A DNA stretch of 64,000 bases from [Mycobacterium] vasticus (GCF_020181595.1 NZ_CP084028.1:2880401-2944400), one strand, 5' to 3'. Positions 19,509-29,221 are shown, counted from the first letter of the stretch. Translations and numbers: made by a program. The notes: generated from the letters alone by a model not told the origin.

Positions 19509-20402
19509 CTACCGCCGAACGTACAGGCGCAGCGTCACATATCCGGTGGCCCCCGCCATCGCCGCGCCCAGCAGCAACAGGATCGGCGAGATATAGAAGA
19601 TGTCGGCGTAGTCGATGCGTGCGATCAGATGCGCTTGATAGAACTGGCTCAACGCGTTGTCCAGGAACAACGCCCGCACCACGATCAGTCCGATGATCGC
19701 GATGATCACGCCGACCGTCGCGGCCAGCACCGCCTCCACCAGGAACGGCAGCTGGGTGTACCAGCGGCTGGCGCCCACCAGGCGCATGATGGAGACCTCG
19801 GTGCGCCGGGTATAGGCCGCGACCTGAACCATGTTGGCGATCAACAACACCGCCCCGACCGCCTGCACCAGGGCGATGGCGAAGGCTGCGCTGCTCAGCC
19901 CGTCCAGCACGGCGAACAACCGGTCGATCAGCTTCTTCTGATTGAGCACGCTGAGCACACCGGGCTGGCCCTGCATCGCGGCGTCGAAATCCTTGCTCTG
20001 CTCAGGGTTGTCCAGCTTGACCACGAACGACGCCGGGAAGGAGTCCTTGCTCGCCACGTCCTTGAATTCGGGGAACTTGCGGATCGCGTCGGCGTAGGCG
20101 TCGTCGGAATTGAGGTAGCGCACCGATTTCACGTCGTCGCGGGACTCGATGCGCTCCCGAAGCGCCTTGCAGGTCGGCGATTCACAGTTCGGGTCGTCGG
20201 CCGCCACGTCGGCGTTGACGAACACCTGCGACTCGACGCGGTCCAGGTAGATGTTGCGGGACTGATCGGCCAGCCGCACCACCAGCAGACCGCCGCCGAA
20301 CAGGCCCACCGAGATGGCCGTGGTCAGGATCATCGCCACCGTCATGGTGACGTTGCGACGCAGGCCGGTCAGGACCTCGTTGAACAGAAACCCAAAGCGC
20401 AC
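19509..20402 (-). CDS. ftsX: Cell-division protein FtsX
   Basis: 297 residues with four TM helices (about 20-45, then three after residue 170) and a large extracellular loop (about 45-165) containing two cysteines (NCESPTC). FtsX is the membrane part of the FtsEX complex, which activates the peptidoglycan hydrolase RipC outside the mycobacterial membrane. It starts immediately after the ftsE stop and belongs to the ftsE-ftsX-smpB operon. Confidence 0.96.
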   Translation of the reverse strand: MRFGFLFNEVLTGLRRNVTMTVAMILTTAISVGLFGGGLLVVRLADQSRNIYLDRVESQVFVNADVAADDPNCESPTCKALRERIESRDDVKSVRYLNSDDAYADAIRKFPEFKDVASKDSFPASFVVKLDNPEQSKDFDAAMQGQPGVLSVLNQKKLIDRLFAVLDGLSSAAFAIALVQAVGAVLLIANMVQVAAYTRRTEVSIMRLVGASRWYTQLPFLVEAVLAATVGVIIAIIGLIVVRALFLDNALSQFYQAHLIARIDYADIFYISPILLLLGAAMAGATGYVTLRLYVRR

Positions 20403-21092
20403 TTAACGATCCATTCCGTAGACACCGCGCTGTTCGTCGCGCACCAGCCGTCCCAACGACAGCTCCACGACGCGTTGCCGCATCGAGTCGACGATGTGGT
20501 GATCGTGGGTGGCCATCAGCACCGTGGTTCCGGTGCGGTTGATCCGCTCCAGCAGGTCCATGATGTCCTCGCTGGTCTCCGGGTCGAGGTTTCCGGTCGG
20601 CTCGTCGGCGAGCAGCACCAGCGGCCGGTTGACGAACGCGCGGGCGATCGCCACCCGCTGCTGTTCTCCGCCGGACAGTTCGCCGGGCAGCCGGTTGGCC
20701 TTGCCGGACAGCCCGACCATCTCCAGCACCTCGGGGACCACCCGATTGATCATCTCCGGCTTCTTGCCGATGACCTCGAGGGCAAACGCGACGTTCTCGA
20801 ACACCGTCTTCTGCTGCAGCAGCCGGAAGTCCTGGAAGACGCAGCCGAGCACCTGGCGCAGGCTCGGGATGTGCCGGCCGGGCAGCTTGTTGACGTGAAA
20901 CTTCGACACCTGGATATCGCCCTTGGTGGGGGTCTCCTCGGCCAGCAGCAGTCGCATGAACGTCGACTTGCCCGAACCCGACGGGCCGATCAGAAAGACG
21001 AACTCGCCCTTGTCGATCTTGACGTTGACGTTGTCGAGGGCAGGACGTGCCGACGACTTGTACTGCTTGGTGACATGGTCGAGCGTGATCAT
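20403..21092 (-). CDS. ftsE: Cell-division ATP-binding protein FtsE
   Basis: 229 residues from ATG 21092 ([11 protein letters not shown]), the standard FtsE length. Walker [13 protein letters not shown] signature LSGGEQQR, Walker [13 protein letters not shown] and the switch His in [10 protein letters not shown] are intact. It is the cytoplasmic ATPase driving FtsX at the septum. Upstream on the minus strand lies TAAACT (21103-21108), a plausible -10 for a nearly leaderless transcript. Confidence 0.97.
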   Translation of the reverse strand: MITLDHVTKQYKSSARPALDNVNVKIDKGEFVFLIGPSGSGKSTFMRLLLAEETPTKGDIQVSKFHVNKLPGRHIPSLRQVLGCVFQDFRLLQQKTVFENVAFALEVIGKKPEMINRVVPEVLEMVGLSGKANRLPGELSGGEQQRVAIARAFVNRPLVLLADEPTGNLDPETSEDIMDLLERINRTGTTVLMATHDHHIVDSMRQRVVELSLGRLVRDEQRGVYGMDR

Positions 21093-21143
21093 CACGGCAC
21101 GCAGTTTAGCCGTGCGGGGCACCGATGCCGGTCAGGCCACGTG

Positions 21144-21674
21144 CTAGGGCACCGCGGGATGCGCGGGCGGGGGCGGTGCCGGGGGCGCCGACGGCACCGG
21201 CGTTGACGGAGCCGGGGACCCTGGCGGGGCCGGCGGCGGCTCCGGGGCGGGCGGCGGGGGCGACTCGGGCGGCGCCGGGGGCTGCTCGGGTTCGTCCGGC
21301 GGGCAGAACGGCGGGCAGAACGGGAATCCGGGCACGGGCGTCCGGATCGGCGGTTCGCTGGTCGGTGGGGGCGTCTCGGTGGTGGTCGGCGTGGGGGTGA
21401 CGGTCTCGGTGACGGTCGCCGGCGGCTGCTGCAGTCTGGTGCGCGGCACCCAGGTGTAAGCCGGGTCGGGAATGAAGCCGGGCGGTACCACCTGCGGCGC
21501 GGCCGGCGGCGTCACGTCCGCTCGGTAGGTGTCATAGACCCACCAAACCCCGGCGAACGCAATGATCAGCACCACGGTCGACGTGCGGACCCGGCCGCCC
21601 AGCAGATACCCGGGCCAGCGGTGCCCGTCGCCGGCCGGGCGGGCCGTCTCCGGTTTCGTCAGCTTGAGTTTCAC
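21144..21674 (-). CDS. Proline-rich single-pass membrane protein
   Basis: 176 residues. A basic cytoplasmic N-terminus, one TM helix (about 31-48, STVVLIIAFAGVWWVY) and a long extracytoplasmic tail very rich in Pro, Thr, Ser and Ala, with one Cys pair (FCPPFCPP). It corresponds to the proline-rich membrane protein Rv3103c next to ftsE in M. tuberculosis. The tail probably spans the cell wall; no enzymatic role is visible. It overlaps the mscS-like gene by 4 nt. Confidence 0.85.
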   Translation of the reverse strand: MKLKLTKPETARPAGDGHRWPGYLLGGRVRTSTVVLIIAFAGVWWVYDTYRADVTPPAAPQVVPPGFIPDPAYTWVPRTRLQQPPATVTETVTPTPTTTETPPPTSEPPIRTPVPGFPFCPPFCPPDEPEQPPAPPESPPPPAPEPPPAPPGSPAPSTPVPSAPPAPPPPAHPAVP

Positions 21675-22573
21675 GGCGTCTCCACCGGCTTCACCTCACC
21701 GGCGGTGGCCACACCGACCGAGGCCAGTGCACGCACCACCTGGGTGCGCAGTCGGCGTCCCACCTCGAACTGCTTGCCGGGCAGGGTGCGCGCGACCATC
21801 CGCAGATTGACCACGCCGACCTCCAGGCTCTCCACCCCCATGATCGAGGGCTCGTCGAGCAGCAGGTCCCGCAGCGGGGCGTCGGCCTCGCGCGCGTTCA
21901 CGCACACCTGGTGCAGCACCTCGTTGACCTGGTTCAGGTCAGCAGTGGTGGGAACCGGGATGTCGACGACGGCACGGGCCCAGTCCTTGGACAGATTCAG
22001 CGACCGAACGATGTTGCCGTTCGGGACGGTGAAGACCTCGCCGTTGGGGGTACGCAGCTTGGTCACCCGCAGAGTCACCTCCTCGACGGTGCCCAGCGCC
22101 TCGGTCAGCGCCCCGGTCATCGACAGCTGCACCAGATCGCCGAAACCGTACTGCTTTTCGGTGATGATGAAGAAGCCACTGAGCAGGTCCTGCACCAGTT
22201 TCTGAGCGCCGAAACCCAGCGCACCGCCCAGCACCGCCGCCGGCCCCACCAGTGATCCGACCGGGATGTCGAGGATCCCGGTGATCTGCACGGCCACCAC
22301 CACACACAACATCACCACCGACACCCAGGAGATCACCGAGGCCACCGCCTGGCGGTGTTTGGAGGCCTCCGAGCGCACCAGCGCGTCGCTGGTCGCAAAG
22401 CCGTGTTCTAGGCGCCGCGTCACCCGCCGCGCCGCCCAGGTGATGAACCGCGATGCCAGCGCCGCGCCGATCAGCAGCAGAACGATCCGCAGGCCCTTGG
22501 TGATCACCCACTCGCCGATCGGACCGCTCCACACATCGTGCCAGCGCTGTCCGAGCGAGAAGGCCATCATCAT
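21671..22573 (-). CDS. MscS-family small-conductance mechanosensitive channel
   Basis: 300 residues. N-terminal hydrophobic helices (about 23-45, 75-98 and 103-128), the last being a Gly/Ala-rich pore-lining helix with LGGALGFGAQKLVQD, precede the cytoplasmic beta domain (YGFGDLVQLS...) and a mixed C-terminal domain. It should release solutes under osmotic downshock. It is the counterpart of M. tuberculosis Rv3104c, between prfB and the Pro-rich gene. Three ATGs occur in a row; the first is used. Confidence 0.9.
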   Translation of the reverse strand: MMMAFSLGQRWHDVWSGPIGEWVITKGLRIVLLLIGAALASRFITWAARRVTRRLEHGFATSDALVRSEASKHRQAVASVISWVSVVMLCVVVAVQITGILDIPVGSLVGPAAVLGGALGFGAQKLVQDLLSGFFIITEKQYGFGDLVQLSMTGALTEALGTVEEVTLRVTKLRTPNGEVFTVPNGNIVRSLNLSKDWARAVVDIPVPTTADLNQVNEVLHQVCVNAREADAPLRDLLLDEPSIMGVESLEVGVVNLRMVARTLPGKQFEVGRRLRTQVVRALASVGVATAGEVKPVETP

Positions 22574-22576
22574 GGC

Positions 22577-23689
22577 TCAGTCGCCATCCGGGGAGTTACG
22601 CCACCGGATTCCGGCTTCCAGGAATCCGTCGATGTCGCCGTCGAGCACCGCCGACGGGTTGCCGACTTCGTATTCGGTGCGCAGGTCCTTGACCATCTGG
22701 TAGGGGTGCAGCACGTAGGAACGCATCTGGTTGCCCCACGAGCTGCCGCCGTCGCCCTTGAGCGCGTCCATCTCGGCGCGCTCCTCGGAGCGTTTGCGTT
22801 CCATCAGTTTCGCCTGTAGCACCCGCATGGCCGAAACCTTGTTCTGCAGCTGCGATTTCTCGTTCTGACAGGTGACGACGATCCCGGTGGGGATGTGGGT
22901 GAGCCGCACCGCCGAGTCGGTGGTGTTCACCGACTGCCCGCCCGGCCCGCTGGAGCGGTAGACGTCGACCCGGACGTCGCCCTCGGGGATCTCGATGTGG
23001 TCGGTGGTCTCCACCACCGGCAGCACCTCGACCTCGGCGAACGACGTCTGCCGGCGGCCCTGGTTGTCGAACGGGCTGATCCGAACCAGCCGGTGGGTGC
23101 CCTGCTCCACCGACAGGGTGCCGTAGGCGAACGGCGCGTGCACCGCGAACGTCGCACTCTTGATCCCGGCCTCTTCGGCGTAGGAGGTGTCGAACACCTC
23201 GACGCCGTACTTGTGCTGCTCAGCCCAGCGGATATACATCCGCATCAGCATCTCGGCCCAGTCGGCGGCGTCCACCCCGCCGGCACCGGAGCGAATGGTG
23301 ACCAGCGCTTCGCGCTCGTCGTACTCGCCGGAGAGCAGGGTGCGAACCTCCATCGCGTCGATGTCCTCGCGCAGCTTGGCCAACTCGGCGTCCGCCTCGG
23401 CGAGTACGTCACCGCCTGCTGCGTCTTCCTCGGCGGCCAACTCATACAGAACCGGGAGGTCATCGACGCGTTGGCGCAGCTCCTCGACCCGGCGCAGCTC
23501 GGCCTGGGCGTGCGACAGCTCGCTGGTCACCTTCTGGGCGCGGGTCTGGTCGTCCCACAGGTTCGGATCCGAGGCGTCGCGTTCCAGATCGCCGATACGA
23601 CGGCGCAGTCCATCGACGTCGAGCACCCGCTCCACCGTGGTCAGGGTGGCGTCGAGGGCGGCGATGTCGGACTGGCGGTCAGGTTCCAC
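22577..23689 (-). CDS. prfB: Peptide chain release factor 2
   Basis: 370 residues from GTG 23689 ([12 protein letters not shown]), matching the mycobacterial start; a TTG three codons upstream is possible. The stop-codon recognition motif Ser-Pro-Phe (RISPFDNQ) and the GGQ catalytic loop ([15 protein letters not shown]) identify an RF2 reading UGA/UAA. The frame is uninterrupted, so the programmed +1 frameshift autoregulation of many bacterial prfB genes is absent. Confidence 0.97.
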   Translation of the reverse strand: MEPDRQSDIAALDATLTTVERVLDVDGLRRRIGDLERDASDPNLWDDQTRAQKVTSELSHAQAELRRVEELRQRVDDLPVLYELAAEEDAAGGDVLAEADAELAKLREDIDAMEVRTLLSGEYDEREALVTIRSGAGGVDAADWAEMLMRMYIRWAEQHKYGVEVFDTSYAEEAGIKSATFAVHAPFAYGTLSVEQGTHRLVRISPFDNQGRRQTSFAEVEVLPVVETTDHIEIPEGDVRVDVYRSSGPGGQSVNTTDSAVRLTHIPTGIVVTCQNEKSQLQNKVSAMRVLQAKLMERKRSEERAEMDALKGDGGSSWGNQMRSYVLHPYQMVKDLRTEYEVGNPSAVLDGDIDGFLEAGIRWRNSPDGD

Positions 23690-23770
23690 GAACGCCAAGG
23701 TTACCGGCGCCGGTGAATCCGGTTGTCACGGACCGATGCCGACCTGTACCGCCCGGACCCTGTGTGCGTT

Positions 23771-23776
23771 TAGCAT
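23771..23776 (+). promoter_or_regulatory. Candidate -10 element for fprA
   Basis: TAGCAT fits the mycobacterial TANNNT hexamer and would start RNA about 28-30 nt before the fprA ATG. No convincing -35 is seen. Confidence 0.35.
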
Positions 23777-23811
23777 CAGCGGGACAAGCCCCGAACAGAA
23801 AGCTGGTGCGG

Positions 23812-25176
23812 ATGCGTCCCTACCACGTCGCCATCGTCGGCTCCGGCCCGTCCGGGTTTTTCGCCGCGGCCTCCCTGCTCAAGCTCGCCGCCGGGGGTGA
23901 TGTCGATGTGCGGGTCGACATGCTGGAGATGTTGCCGACGCCCTGGGGGCTGGTGCGCTCCGGGGTGGCGCCGGACCATCCCAAGATCAAGTCGATCAGC
24001 GCGCAGTTCGAGAAGACCGCTGCCGATCCCCGGTTCCGGTTCTTCGGCAACATCACCGTCGGCGAGCACGTGACGCCGGCCGAACTCGCCGAGCGCTACG
24101 ACGCCGTGGTCTATGCCGTTGGGGCGCAGTCGGATCGGCACCTGGGCATCCCGGGCGAGGAGCTGCCCGGCAGCGTCGCCGCGGTGGATTTCGTCGGCTG
24201 GTACAACGGCCATCCGCACTTCGCCGACCATGCCCCTGACCTGTCCGTCAAGCGTGCCGTCGTGGTCGGCAACGGCAATGTGGCGCTCGATGTGGCCCGC
24301 ATCCTGATCACCCAGCCGGATGAACTGCGCCGCACCGACATCGCCGACCACGCCCTGGAGCGGCTCGGCCCGCGCGACATCGAAGAGGTGGTGATCATCG
24401 GGCGTCGCGGCCCGCTGCAGGCCACCTTCACCAGCCCGGAACTTCGGGAACTCGGTGAGCTGGCCGGCCTCGACGACGTCGACGTGGTGATCGAGGCGGC
24501 TGAGTTCGCCGGCATCACCGACGAGGACGTCGAAGCGGCAGCCAAGCATCCCAAGCAGAACGTGAAGGTGCTGCGCACCTACGTGGGACGCGAGCTCCAC
24601 CCCGGGCATCGTCGGATCGTGTTCCGATTCGCCACCTCGCCGATCGAGATCCGCGGCGAAGGGCGGGTGCAGGAGATCGTGCTGGGCCACAATGAACTGG
24701 TCACCGACGACGAGGGCCGGGTCAGCGCCCGCGACACCGGTGAACGCGAGGTACTGGCGGCCCAGTTGGTGGTGCGCTCGGTGGGCTATCGGGGCGTGGC
24801 GACGCCGGGGCTGCCGTTCGACGAGCGCAACGCGACCATCCCGCACACCGACGGACGCATCGACGGCACCGACAACCAGTACGTAGTCGGCTGGATCAAG
24901 CGCGGGCCGTCGGGGGTGATCGGCAGCAACAAGAGCGACTCCCAGGCGACCATCGACACGCTGGCCGCCGATCTGGCCGCCCGGGACCTACCCGACGTCG
25001 GGTCCGACTACGAAGCGCAACTGCAGGCCTGGCTGCTGTCCCGGCAGCCGGAGCTGATCACCGACGAGCACTGGCAGCGGATCGACGACCATGAGCGGTC
25101 CGCCGGCGAGCCGCACGGCCGGCCGCGGATCAAGCTGGCCAGCGTGGCGGAGATGCTGCGCATCGGGCGTAACTGA
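23812..25176 (+). CDS. fprA: NADPH:ferredoxin reductase FprA
   Basis: 454 residues from ATG 23812. It is an adrenodoxin-reductase-type flavoprotein: FAD fingerprint VAIVGSGPSGFFAA (residues about 5-18), MLPTPWGLVRSGVAPDH, and the NADPH fingerprint VVGNGNVALDVARIL (about 152-166), ending with the GWIKRGPSGVIG FAD segment. It passes electrons from NADPH to ferredoxins that serve P450s, so it could support the P450 in this window. It is the orthologue of M. tuberculosis Rv3106, next to prfB as there. Confidence 0.96.
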   Translation: MRPYHVAIVGSGPSGFFAAASLLKLAAGGDVDVRVDMLEMLPTPWGLVRSGVAPDHPKIKSISAQFEKTAADPRFRFFGNITVGEHVTPAELAERYDAVVYAVGAQSDRHLGIPGEELPGSVAAVDFVGWYNGHPHFADHAPDLSVKRAVVVGNGNVALDVARILITQPDELRRTDIADHALERLGPRDIEEVVIIGRRGPLQATFTSPELRELGELAGLDDVDVVIEAAEFAGITDEDVEAAAKHPKQNVKVLRTYVGRELHPGHRRIVFRFATSPIEIRGEGRVQEIVLGHNELVTDDEGRVSARDTGEREVLAAQLVVRSVGYRGVATPGLPFDERNATIPHTDGRIDGTDNQYVVGWIKRGPSGVIGSNKSDSQATIDTLAADLAARDLPDVGSDYEAQLQAWLLSRQPELITDEHWQRIDDHERSAGEPHGRPRIKLASVAEMLRIGRN

Positions 25177-25179
25177 GGG

Positions 25180-25506
25180 TCACTCTCCCGGCGGTCGGGC
25201 CACCAGGTTCCAGTTGTCGGGGTTGCGCGGCGAATACACCACCGGCAGCAGGTCACCGATGCTCGGCCACCTGCTGACGTCGACGGCGAGGCGCTGGTAA
25301 ACCTCGTGCTCGTCGAGGGTCGGGCCGTGCAGAATGCCGGCGATGGTGACGAACTGCTCTCCCTCGGCGTCGGGCCGCGGACTCACACCGGTGACCAGAA
25401 GGGTGCCCTCCTGCGCCGACCCGCCCGGGCCCGGCCGGAAGAATCGCGGTGCGACGAACATCGCCAGGATCGCCAACAGCAGCAGCAGTGCCCCGATCTC
25501 CCACAT
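25180..25506 (-). CDS. Single-pass membrane protein of unknown function
   Basis: 108 residues from ATG 25506. One TM helix at the extreme N-terminus ([19 protein letters not shown]) is followed by a soluble beta-rich part ([32 protein letters not shown]). No known domain is recognised. It is convergent with fprA (3-nt gap) and divergent from hisN, whose promoter lies in the 23-nt gap between them. Confidence 0.7.
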   Translation of the reverse strand: MWEIGALLLLLAILAMFVAPRFFRPGPGGSAQEGTLLVTGVSPRPDAEGEQFVTIAGILHGPTLDEHEVYQRLAVDVSRWPSIGDLLPVVYSPRNPDNWNLVARPPGE

Positions 25507-25516
25507 GGCGCCATGG

Positions 25517-25522
25517 TAGGAC
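25517..25522 (+). promoter_or_regulatory. Leaderless promoter -10 for hisN
   Basis: TAGGAC lies 7 nt upstream of the hisN ATG at 25530, the spacing expected when transcription begins at the start codon. No Shine-Dalgarno is present. Confidence 0.5.
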
Positions 25523-25529
25523 TGCACCC

Positions 25530-26330
25530 ATGGCGCACAGCAACACCAAGCTTGACGATGACCTGGCCCTGGCCCTGACCCTGGCCGGCCGGGCGGACGA
25601 GATCACCCTGGATCGGTTCGGCGCACTCGATCTGCGGGTGGACACCAAACCGGACCTGACGCCGGTCACCGACGCCGATCAGGCGGTCGAGACCGCGCTG
25701 CGCGAGGTGCTGGCGGCCGAGCGGCCCGACGACCAGATTCTCGGCGAAGAATTCGGCGGCACAGCCATTTTCAGCGGCAGGCAGTGGATCATCGACCCGA
25801 TCGACGGCACCAAGAACTTTGTCCGCGGAGTCCCGGTCTGGGCCACCCTCATCGCACTGCTGGAGGACGGCGTGCCGCAGATCGGGGTGGTCAGCGCCCC
25901 GGCTCTGCACCGGCGGTGGTGGGCCGCGCACGGCCAAGGCGCCTTCGCCCGCGTCGGCAACGGCCCGGCGAAGAAATTGTCGGTGTCCTCGGTGGCCGAT
26001 CTGGATGCGGCCAGCCTGACGTTCGCCGGACTGACGACCTGGGTGCACCGCGGCCTGCGCGAGCAGTTCCTCGACTTGACCGAGGCGGTGTGGCGGGTGC
26101 GCGCCTACGGCGACTTCTGGGCGTACTGCCTACTGGCCGAGGGCGCGGTGGACGTCGTCGCCGAGCCGGCGGTGTCGGTGTGGGACCTCGCCGCGCTCGA
26201 CGTGCTGGTGCGCGAAGCGGGCGGGCAATTCACCGACCTGACCGGTGCATCGGGGCCGCACGGCGGCAGCGCAGTGGCCACCAACGCGGTGCTGCACAAA
26301 CAGGTGTTGGGGCGTCTGACCACGGGCTAG
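25530..26330 (+). CDS. hisN: Histidinol-phosphatase (inositol monophosphatase family)
   Basis: 266 residues. The Mg2+-dependent phosphatase motifs are present: LGEEFGG (first metal Glu), [12 protein letters not shown] (DPxDGT box) and the C-terminal [18 protein letters not shown]. It matches M. tuberculosis Rv3137, the histidinol-phosphatase of histidine synthesis, by sequence and by position upstream of fadE24. The inositol-phosphatase fold does not by itself fix the substrate. Confidence 0.9.
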   Translation: MAHSNTKLDDDLALALTLAGRADEITLDRFGALDLRVDTKPDLTPVTDADQAVETALREVLAAERPDDQILGEEFGGTAIFSGRQWIIDPIDGTKNFVRGVPVWATLIALLEDGVPQIGVVSAPALHRRWWAAHGQGAFARVGNGPAKKLSVSSVADLDAASLTFAGLTTWVHRGLREQFLDLTEAVWRVRAYGDFWAYCLLAEGAVDVVAEPAVSVWDLAALDVLVREAGGQFTDLTGASGPHGGSAVATNAVLHKQVLGRLTTG

Positions 26331-26357
26331 GCTGCGCGCTGAGGGTTTCGTCACATC

Positions 26358-26391
26358 TTACTACCGAGTCACCTTACTTCGGAGTAAGGTG
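26358..26391. promoter_or_regulatory. Tandem palindromic operator before fadE24
   Basis: The right copy is a perfect 9-bp inverted repeat, CACCTTACT-TCGG-AGTAAGGTG (26370-26391). The left copy, TTACT-ACCG-AGTCA (26358-26371), is the same TTACT-N4-AGT core, offset by 16 bp. Two TetR-type dimers could bind side by side. It ends 36 nt before the fadE24 ATG and should control the fadE24-fadE23 operon. Confidence 0.65.
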
Positions 26392-26427
26392 GAGCCATCC
26401 ACGCTTGCTGACCAGTGAGGCTCTGAC

Positions 26428-27837
26428 ATGACTGACACCGCACCGGCGACCACCGGATCCAAGGGCCGTACCCGGCGGACCGGCCCCTCAAGTGCGATCG
26501 GACTCGGCTCGCACAAGCGGTCCCCGATCGCCACCGCGCTCGCCATCGTCACACCGCTGGTGGGCCAGGAGTTCCTGGACCGCCACAACCTGCGCAGCCC
26601 GCTCAACCGCGCCCTGAACTACGGGGTCAAGACCGTGTTCTCGGTCGGCGCCACCGCCGGTCGCGAGTTCAAGCGTGTTCAGACGCTGGGCAAGTCCCCC
26701 ACCCGACTCAAGGCCAGCGGTAAGGACTACTTCGACCTGACCCCCGACGACGACCAGCAGATGATCGTCGAGACCGTCGAGGAGTTCGCCGCCGAACTGC
26801 TGCGTCCGGCCGCCCACGACGCCGACGAGGCCGCCGACTATCCGGCAACGCTGCTGACCAAGGCCGCCGAGCTGGGCGTGACCGCGATCAACATCCCGGA
26901 AGACTTCGACGGGATCGCCGCACAGCGCTCGGCCGTCACCAATGTTCTGGTCGCCGAGGCACTGGCCTACGGCGACATGGGCTTGGCGCTGCCGATCCTG
27001 GCACCGGGTGGCTTCGCCTCGGCGCTGACGCACTGGGGCAGCGCCGACCAGCAGGCCACCTACCTGCCCTCCTTCGCCGGCGAGAACGTCCCACAGGCCT
27101 GCGTGGCGATCACCGAGCCGCACCCGCTGTTCGACCCGACCAACCTCAAGACCACCGCGGTGCGCACCCCCAGCGGCTACCGCCTCGACGGGGTCAAATC
27201 GCTGGTCCCAGCGGCCACCAGCGCCGAGGTGTTCATCGTCGCCGCGCAGCTGAGCGGCAAGCCGGCCCTGTTCATCGTCGAGTCCTCGGCCAAGGGCCTG
27301 AGCATCAAGCCGGACCCCAGCATGGGAATCCGTGCCGCCGCCCTCGGCCAGATCGAGCTGAACCAGGTCTCGGTGCCCCTCAGTGCCCGCCTCGGCGAAG
27401 CCGACACGACCGAAGCCGATCACGCGACCAACTATTCGGAAGCCATTGCGCTGTCCCGATTGGGTTGGGGCGCACTGGCCGTCGGCACCAGCCACGCGGT
27501 ACTCGACTACGTGATGCCCTACGTCAAGGAGCGCGAGGCGTTCGGTGAGCCGATCGCCCGCCGGCAGTCGGTGGCCTTCATGTGCGCCAACATCGCCATC
27601 GAGCTGGACGGGCTGCGCCTGGTGGTCTGGCGCGGAGCCTGCCGCGCCGAGCAGGGCCTGCCGTTCATCCGCGAGGCCGCCCTGGCCAAGCGGCTCGGCA
27701 CCGACAAGGGCATGCAGATCGGCCTCGACGGCGTGCAGCTGCTCGGCGGCCACGGCTACACCAAGGAACACCCGGTCGAGCGCTGGTACCGCGACCTGCG
27801 GGCCATCGGCGTCGCCGAGGGCGTCCTGGTGATCTAA
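26428..27837 (+). CDS. fadE24: Acyl-CoA dehydrogenase FadE24
   Basis: 469 residues, with an N-terminal extension of about 100 residues before the dehydrogenase fold. Visible are the central FAD segment (VAITEPHPLFDPTN), the C-terminal helical domain with VKEREAFGEPIARRQSVAF, and LLGGHGYTKEHPVERWYRDLR. It catalyses, or supports, FAD-dependent alpha,beta-desaturation of acyl-CoAs. Adjacent mycobacterial FadE pairs often form mixed tetramers, so a complex with FadE23 is plausible. Orthologue of Rv3139, an isoniazid-induced gene as I recall. Confidence 0.93.
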   Translation: MTDTAPATTGSKGRTRRTGPSSAIGLGSHKRSPIATALAIVTPLVGQEFLDRHNLRSPLNRALNYGVKTVFSVGATAGREFKRVQTLGKSPTRLKASGKDYFDLTPDDDQQMIVETVEEFAAELLRPAAHDADEAADYPATLLTKAAELGVTAINIPEDFDGIAAQRSAVTNVLVAEALAYGDMGLALPILAPGGFASALTHWGSADQQATYLPSFAGENVPQACVAITEPHPLFDPTNLKTTAVRTPSGYRLDGVKSLVPAATSAEVFIVAAQLSGKPALFIVESSAKGLSIKPDPSMGIRAAALGQIELNQVSVPLSARLGEADTTEADHATNYSEAIALSRLGWGALAVGTSHAVLDYVMPYVKEREAFGEPIARRQSVAFMCANIAIELDGLRLVVWRGACRAEQGLPFIREAALAKRLGTDKGMQIGLDGVQLLGGHGYTKEHPVERWYRDLRAIGVAEGVLVI

Positions 27838-27884
27838 AAGCAGTTACCTGACCTCTCCCCGAATACCCAGACGAAAGATCTGTC

Positions 27885-29093
27885 ATGGCAATCAATCTGG
27901 AACTCCCCAAGAAGCTGCAGAGCGTCATCGAGATGACCCACGCCGGTGCCGCCGAGATCCTGCGCCCCATCTCACGCAAATACGACCAGCGCGAACACGC
28001 CTACCCGGTCGAACTGGACACGCTCGAGACCCTGTTCGACGGCGTCTCCAAGGCGGGCGGCAGCGACCTGGCCGGCGCGGAGGCATTCCGCGACACCGCC
28101 GCCGCGGCGGGCAACCGCAACGGCGCCAACATGGCGGCGATGCTGCAGGTGCTCGAAATGAGCTGGGGCGACGTCGCTTTGATGCTCTCGATCCCCTATC
28201 AGGGACTGGGCAACGCGGCCATCTCCGGCGTGGCCACCGACGAGCAGCTCGAGCGGCTGGGCAAGGTGTGGGCGGCAATGGCCATCACCGAGCCGAGCTT
28301 CGGCTCCGACTCGGCCGCCGTGACCACCACCGCCACCCTCGACGGCGACGAGTACGTGATCAACGGCGAGAAGATCTTCGTCACCGCCGGATCGCGGTGC
28401 ACCCATATCGTGGTGTGGGCCAGCCTGGACCGCTCGCTGGGACGCGCGGCCATCAAGTCGTTCATCGTGCCGCGTGAGCACCCCGGCGTCATCGTCGAGC
28501 GCCTGGAGCACAAGCTCGGCATCAAGGCCTCCGATACCGCGGTGATCCGGTTCGACAACGCCCGCATCCCCAAGGGCAACCTGCTGGGCAGCCCGGAGAT
28601 CAACACCGAGAAGAGCTTCTCGGGGGTGATGGAGACCTTCGACAGCACCCGGCCGATCGTCGCCGCCATGGCGGTCGGAATCGCCCGCGCCGCACTCGAA
28701 GAGCTGCGCAAGGTGCTCGTCGACGCCGGGATCGAGATCTCCTACGACAAGCCGGCGCACGCCCAGAGCGCACCGGCCGCAGAGTTCCTGCGGATGGAGG
28801 CCGACTGGGAGTCGGCGAACCTGCTGACACTGCGTTCGGCGTGGCAGGCCGACAACTCGATCCCCAACTCCAAGGAAGCCTCGATGGGCAAGGCCAAGGC
28901 GGCCCGGATGGCCACCGACGTCACCCTCAAGACCGTCGAGTTGACCGGCACCCTGGGCTATTCCGAGCAGACCCTGCTGGAGAAGTGGGGCCGCGACTCG
29001 AAGATCCTGGACATCTTCGAGGGCACCCAGCAGATCCAGCTACTGGTGGTGGCCCGCCGGCTGCTGGGCCTGAGCTCCGCCGAGCTGAAGTAG
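27885..29093 (+). CDS. fadE23: Acyl-CoA dehydrogenase FadE23
   Basis: 402 residues, standard length. It has the FAD motif MAITEPSFGSDSAAVTT (about 128-144), a long middle domain, and the C-terminal catalytic segment DIFEGTQQIQ whose Glu fits the usual base position. It lies 47 nt after fadE24 on the same strand and is probably its partner subunit or the next step. Orthologue of M. tuberculosis Rv3140; fadB4, which follows there, is not next to it here. Confidence 0.93.
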   Translation: MAINLELPKKLQSVIEMTHAGAAEILRPISRKYDQREHAYPVELDTLETLFDGVSKAGGSDLAGAEAFRDTAAAAGNRNGANMAAMLQVLEMSWGDVALMLSIPYQGLGNAAISGVATDEQLERLGKVWAAMAITEPSFGSDSAAVTTTATLDGDEYVINGEKIFVTAGSRCTHIVVWASLDRSLGRAAIKSFIVPREHPGVIVERLEHKLGIKASDTAVIRFDNARIPKGNLLGSPEINTEKSFSGVMETFDSTRPIVAAMAVGIARAALEELRKVLVDAGIEISYDKPAHAQSAPAAEFLRMEADWESANLLTLRSAWQADNSIPNSKEASMGKAKAARMATDVTLKTVELTGTLGYSEQTLLEKWGRDSKILDIFEGTQQIQLLVVARRLLGLSSAELK

Positions 29094-29102
29094 CCTTCCC
29101 CG

Positions 29103-29161
29103 CGAGCGTGCAGAAGGGTCCGGCAAACCCGCAGGTGGGCCCGGACCTTGGTGCACGCTCG
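29103..29161. repeat. Long interrupted hairpin after fadE23
   Basis: CGAGCGTGCA (29103-29112) and TGCACGCTCG (29152-29161) are perfect 10-bp arms; inside them GTCCGG (29118-29123) pairs with CCGGAC (29141-29146). It sits in the gap between fadE23 and the accessory operon, so it may insulate the two. There is no U-tract; it could also be a dispersed palindromic element. Confidence 0.55.
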
Positions 29162-29189
29162 GCGCGAGTGAACCCTTGCGTCGGCCCGG

Positions 29190-29221
29190 CACAAAAAGTA
29201 AAATCAGTTTCACTTTTTGTG
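29190..29221. promoter_or_regulatory. 32-bp AT-rich operator before accessory operon
   Basis: CACAAAAAGT (29190-29199) and ACTTTTTGTG (29212-29221) are perfect 10-bp arms, and three more base pairs form inside after one mismatch. It stands out as AT-rich in GC-rich DNA and lies 20 nt before the first gene of the operon. The TetR encoded at 33623 within the operon is the natural candidate binder. Confidence 0.6.

Noticed and set aside
23600..23689. Programmed frameshift in prfB
   Set aside because: The RF2 frame is continuous from the start. There is no in-frame TGA with a slippery CTT upstream.
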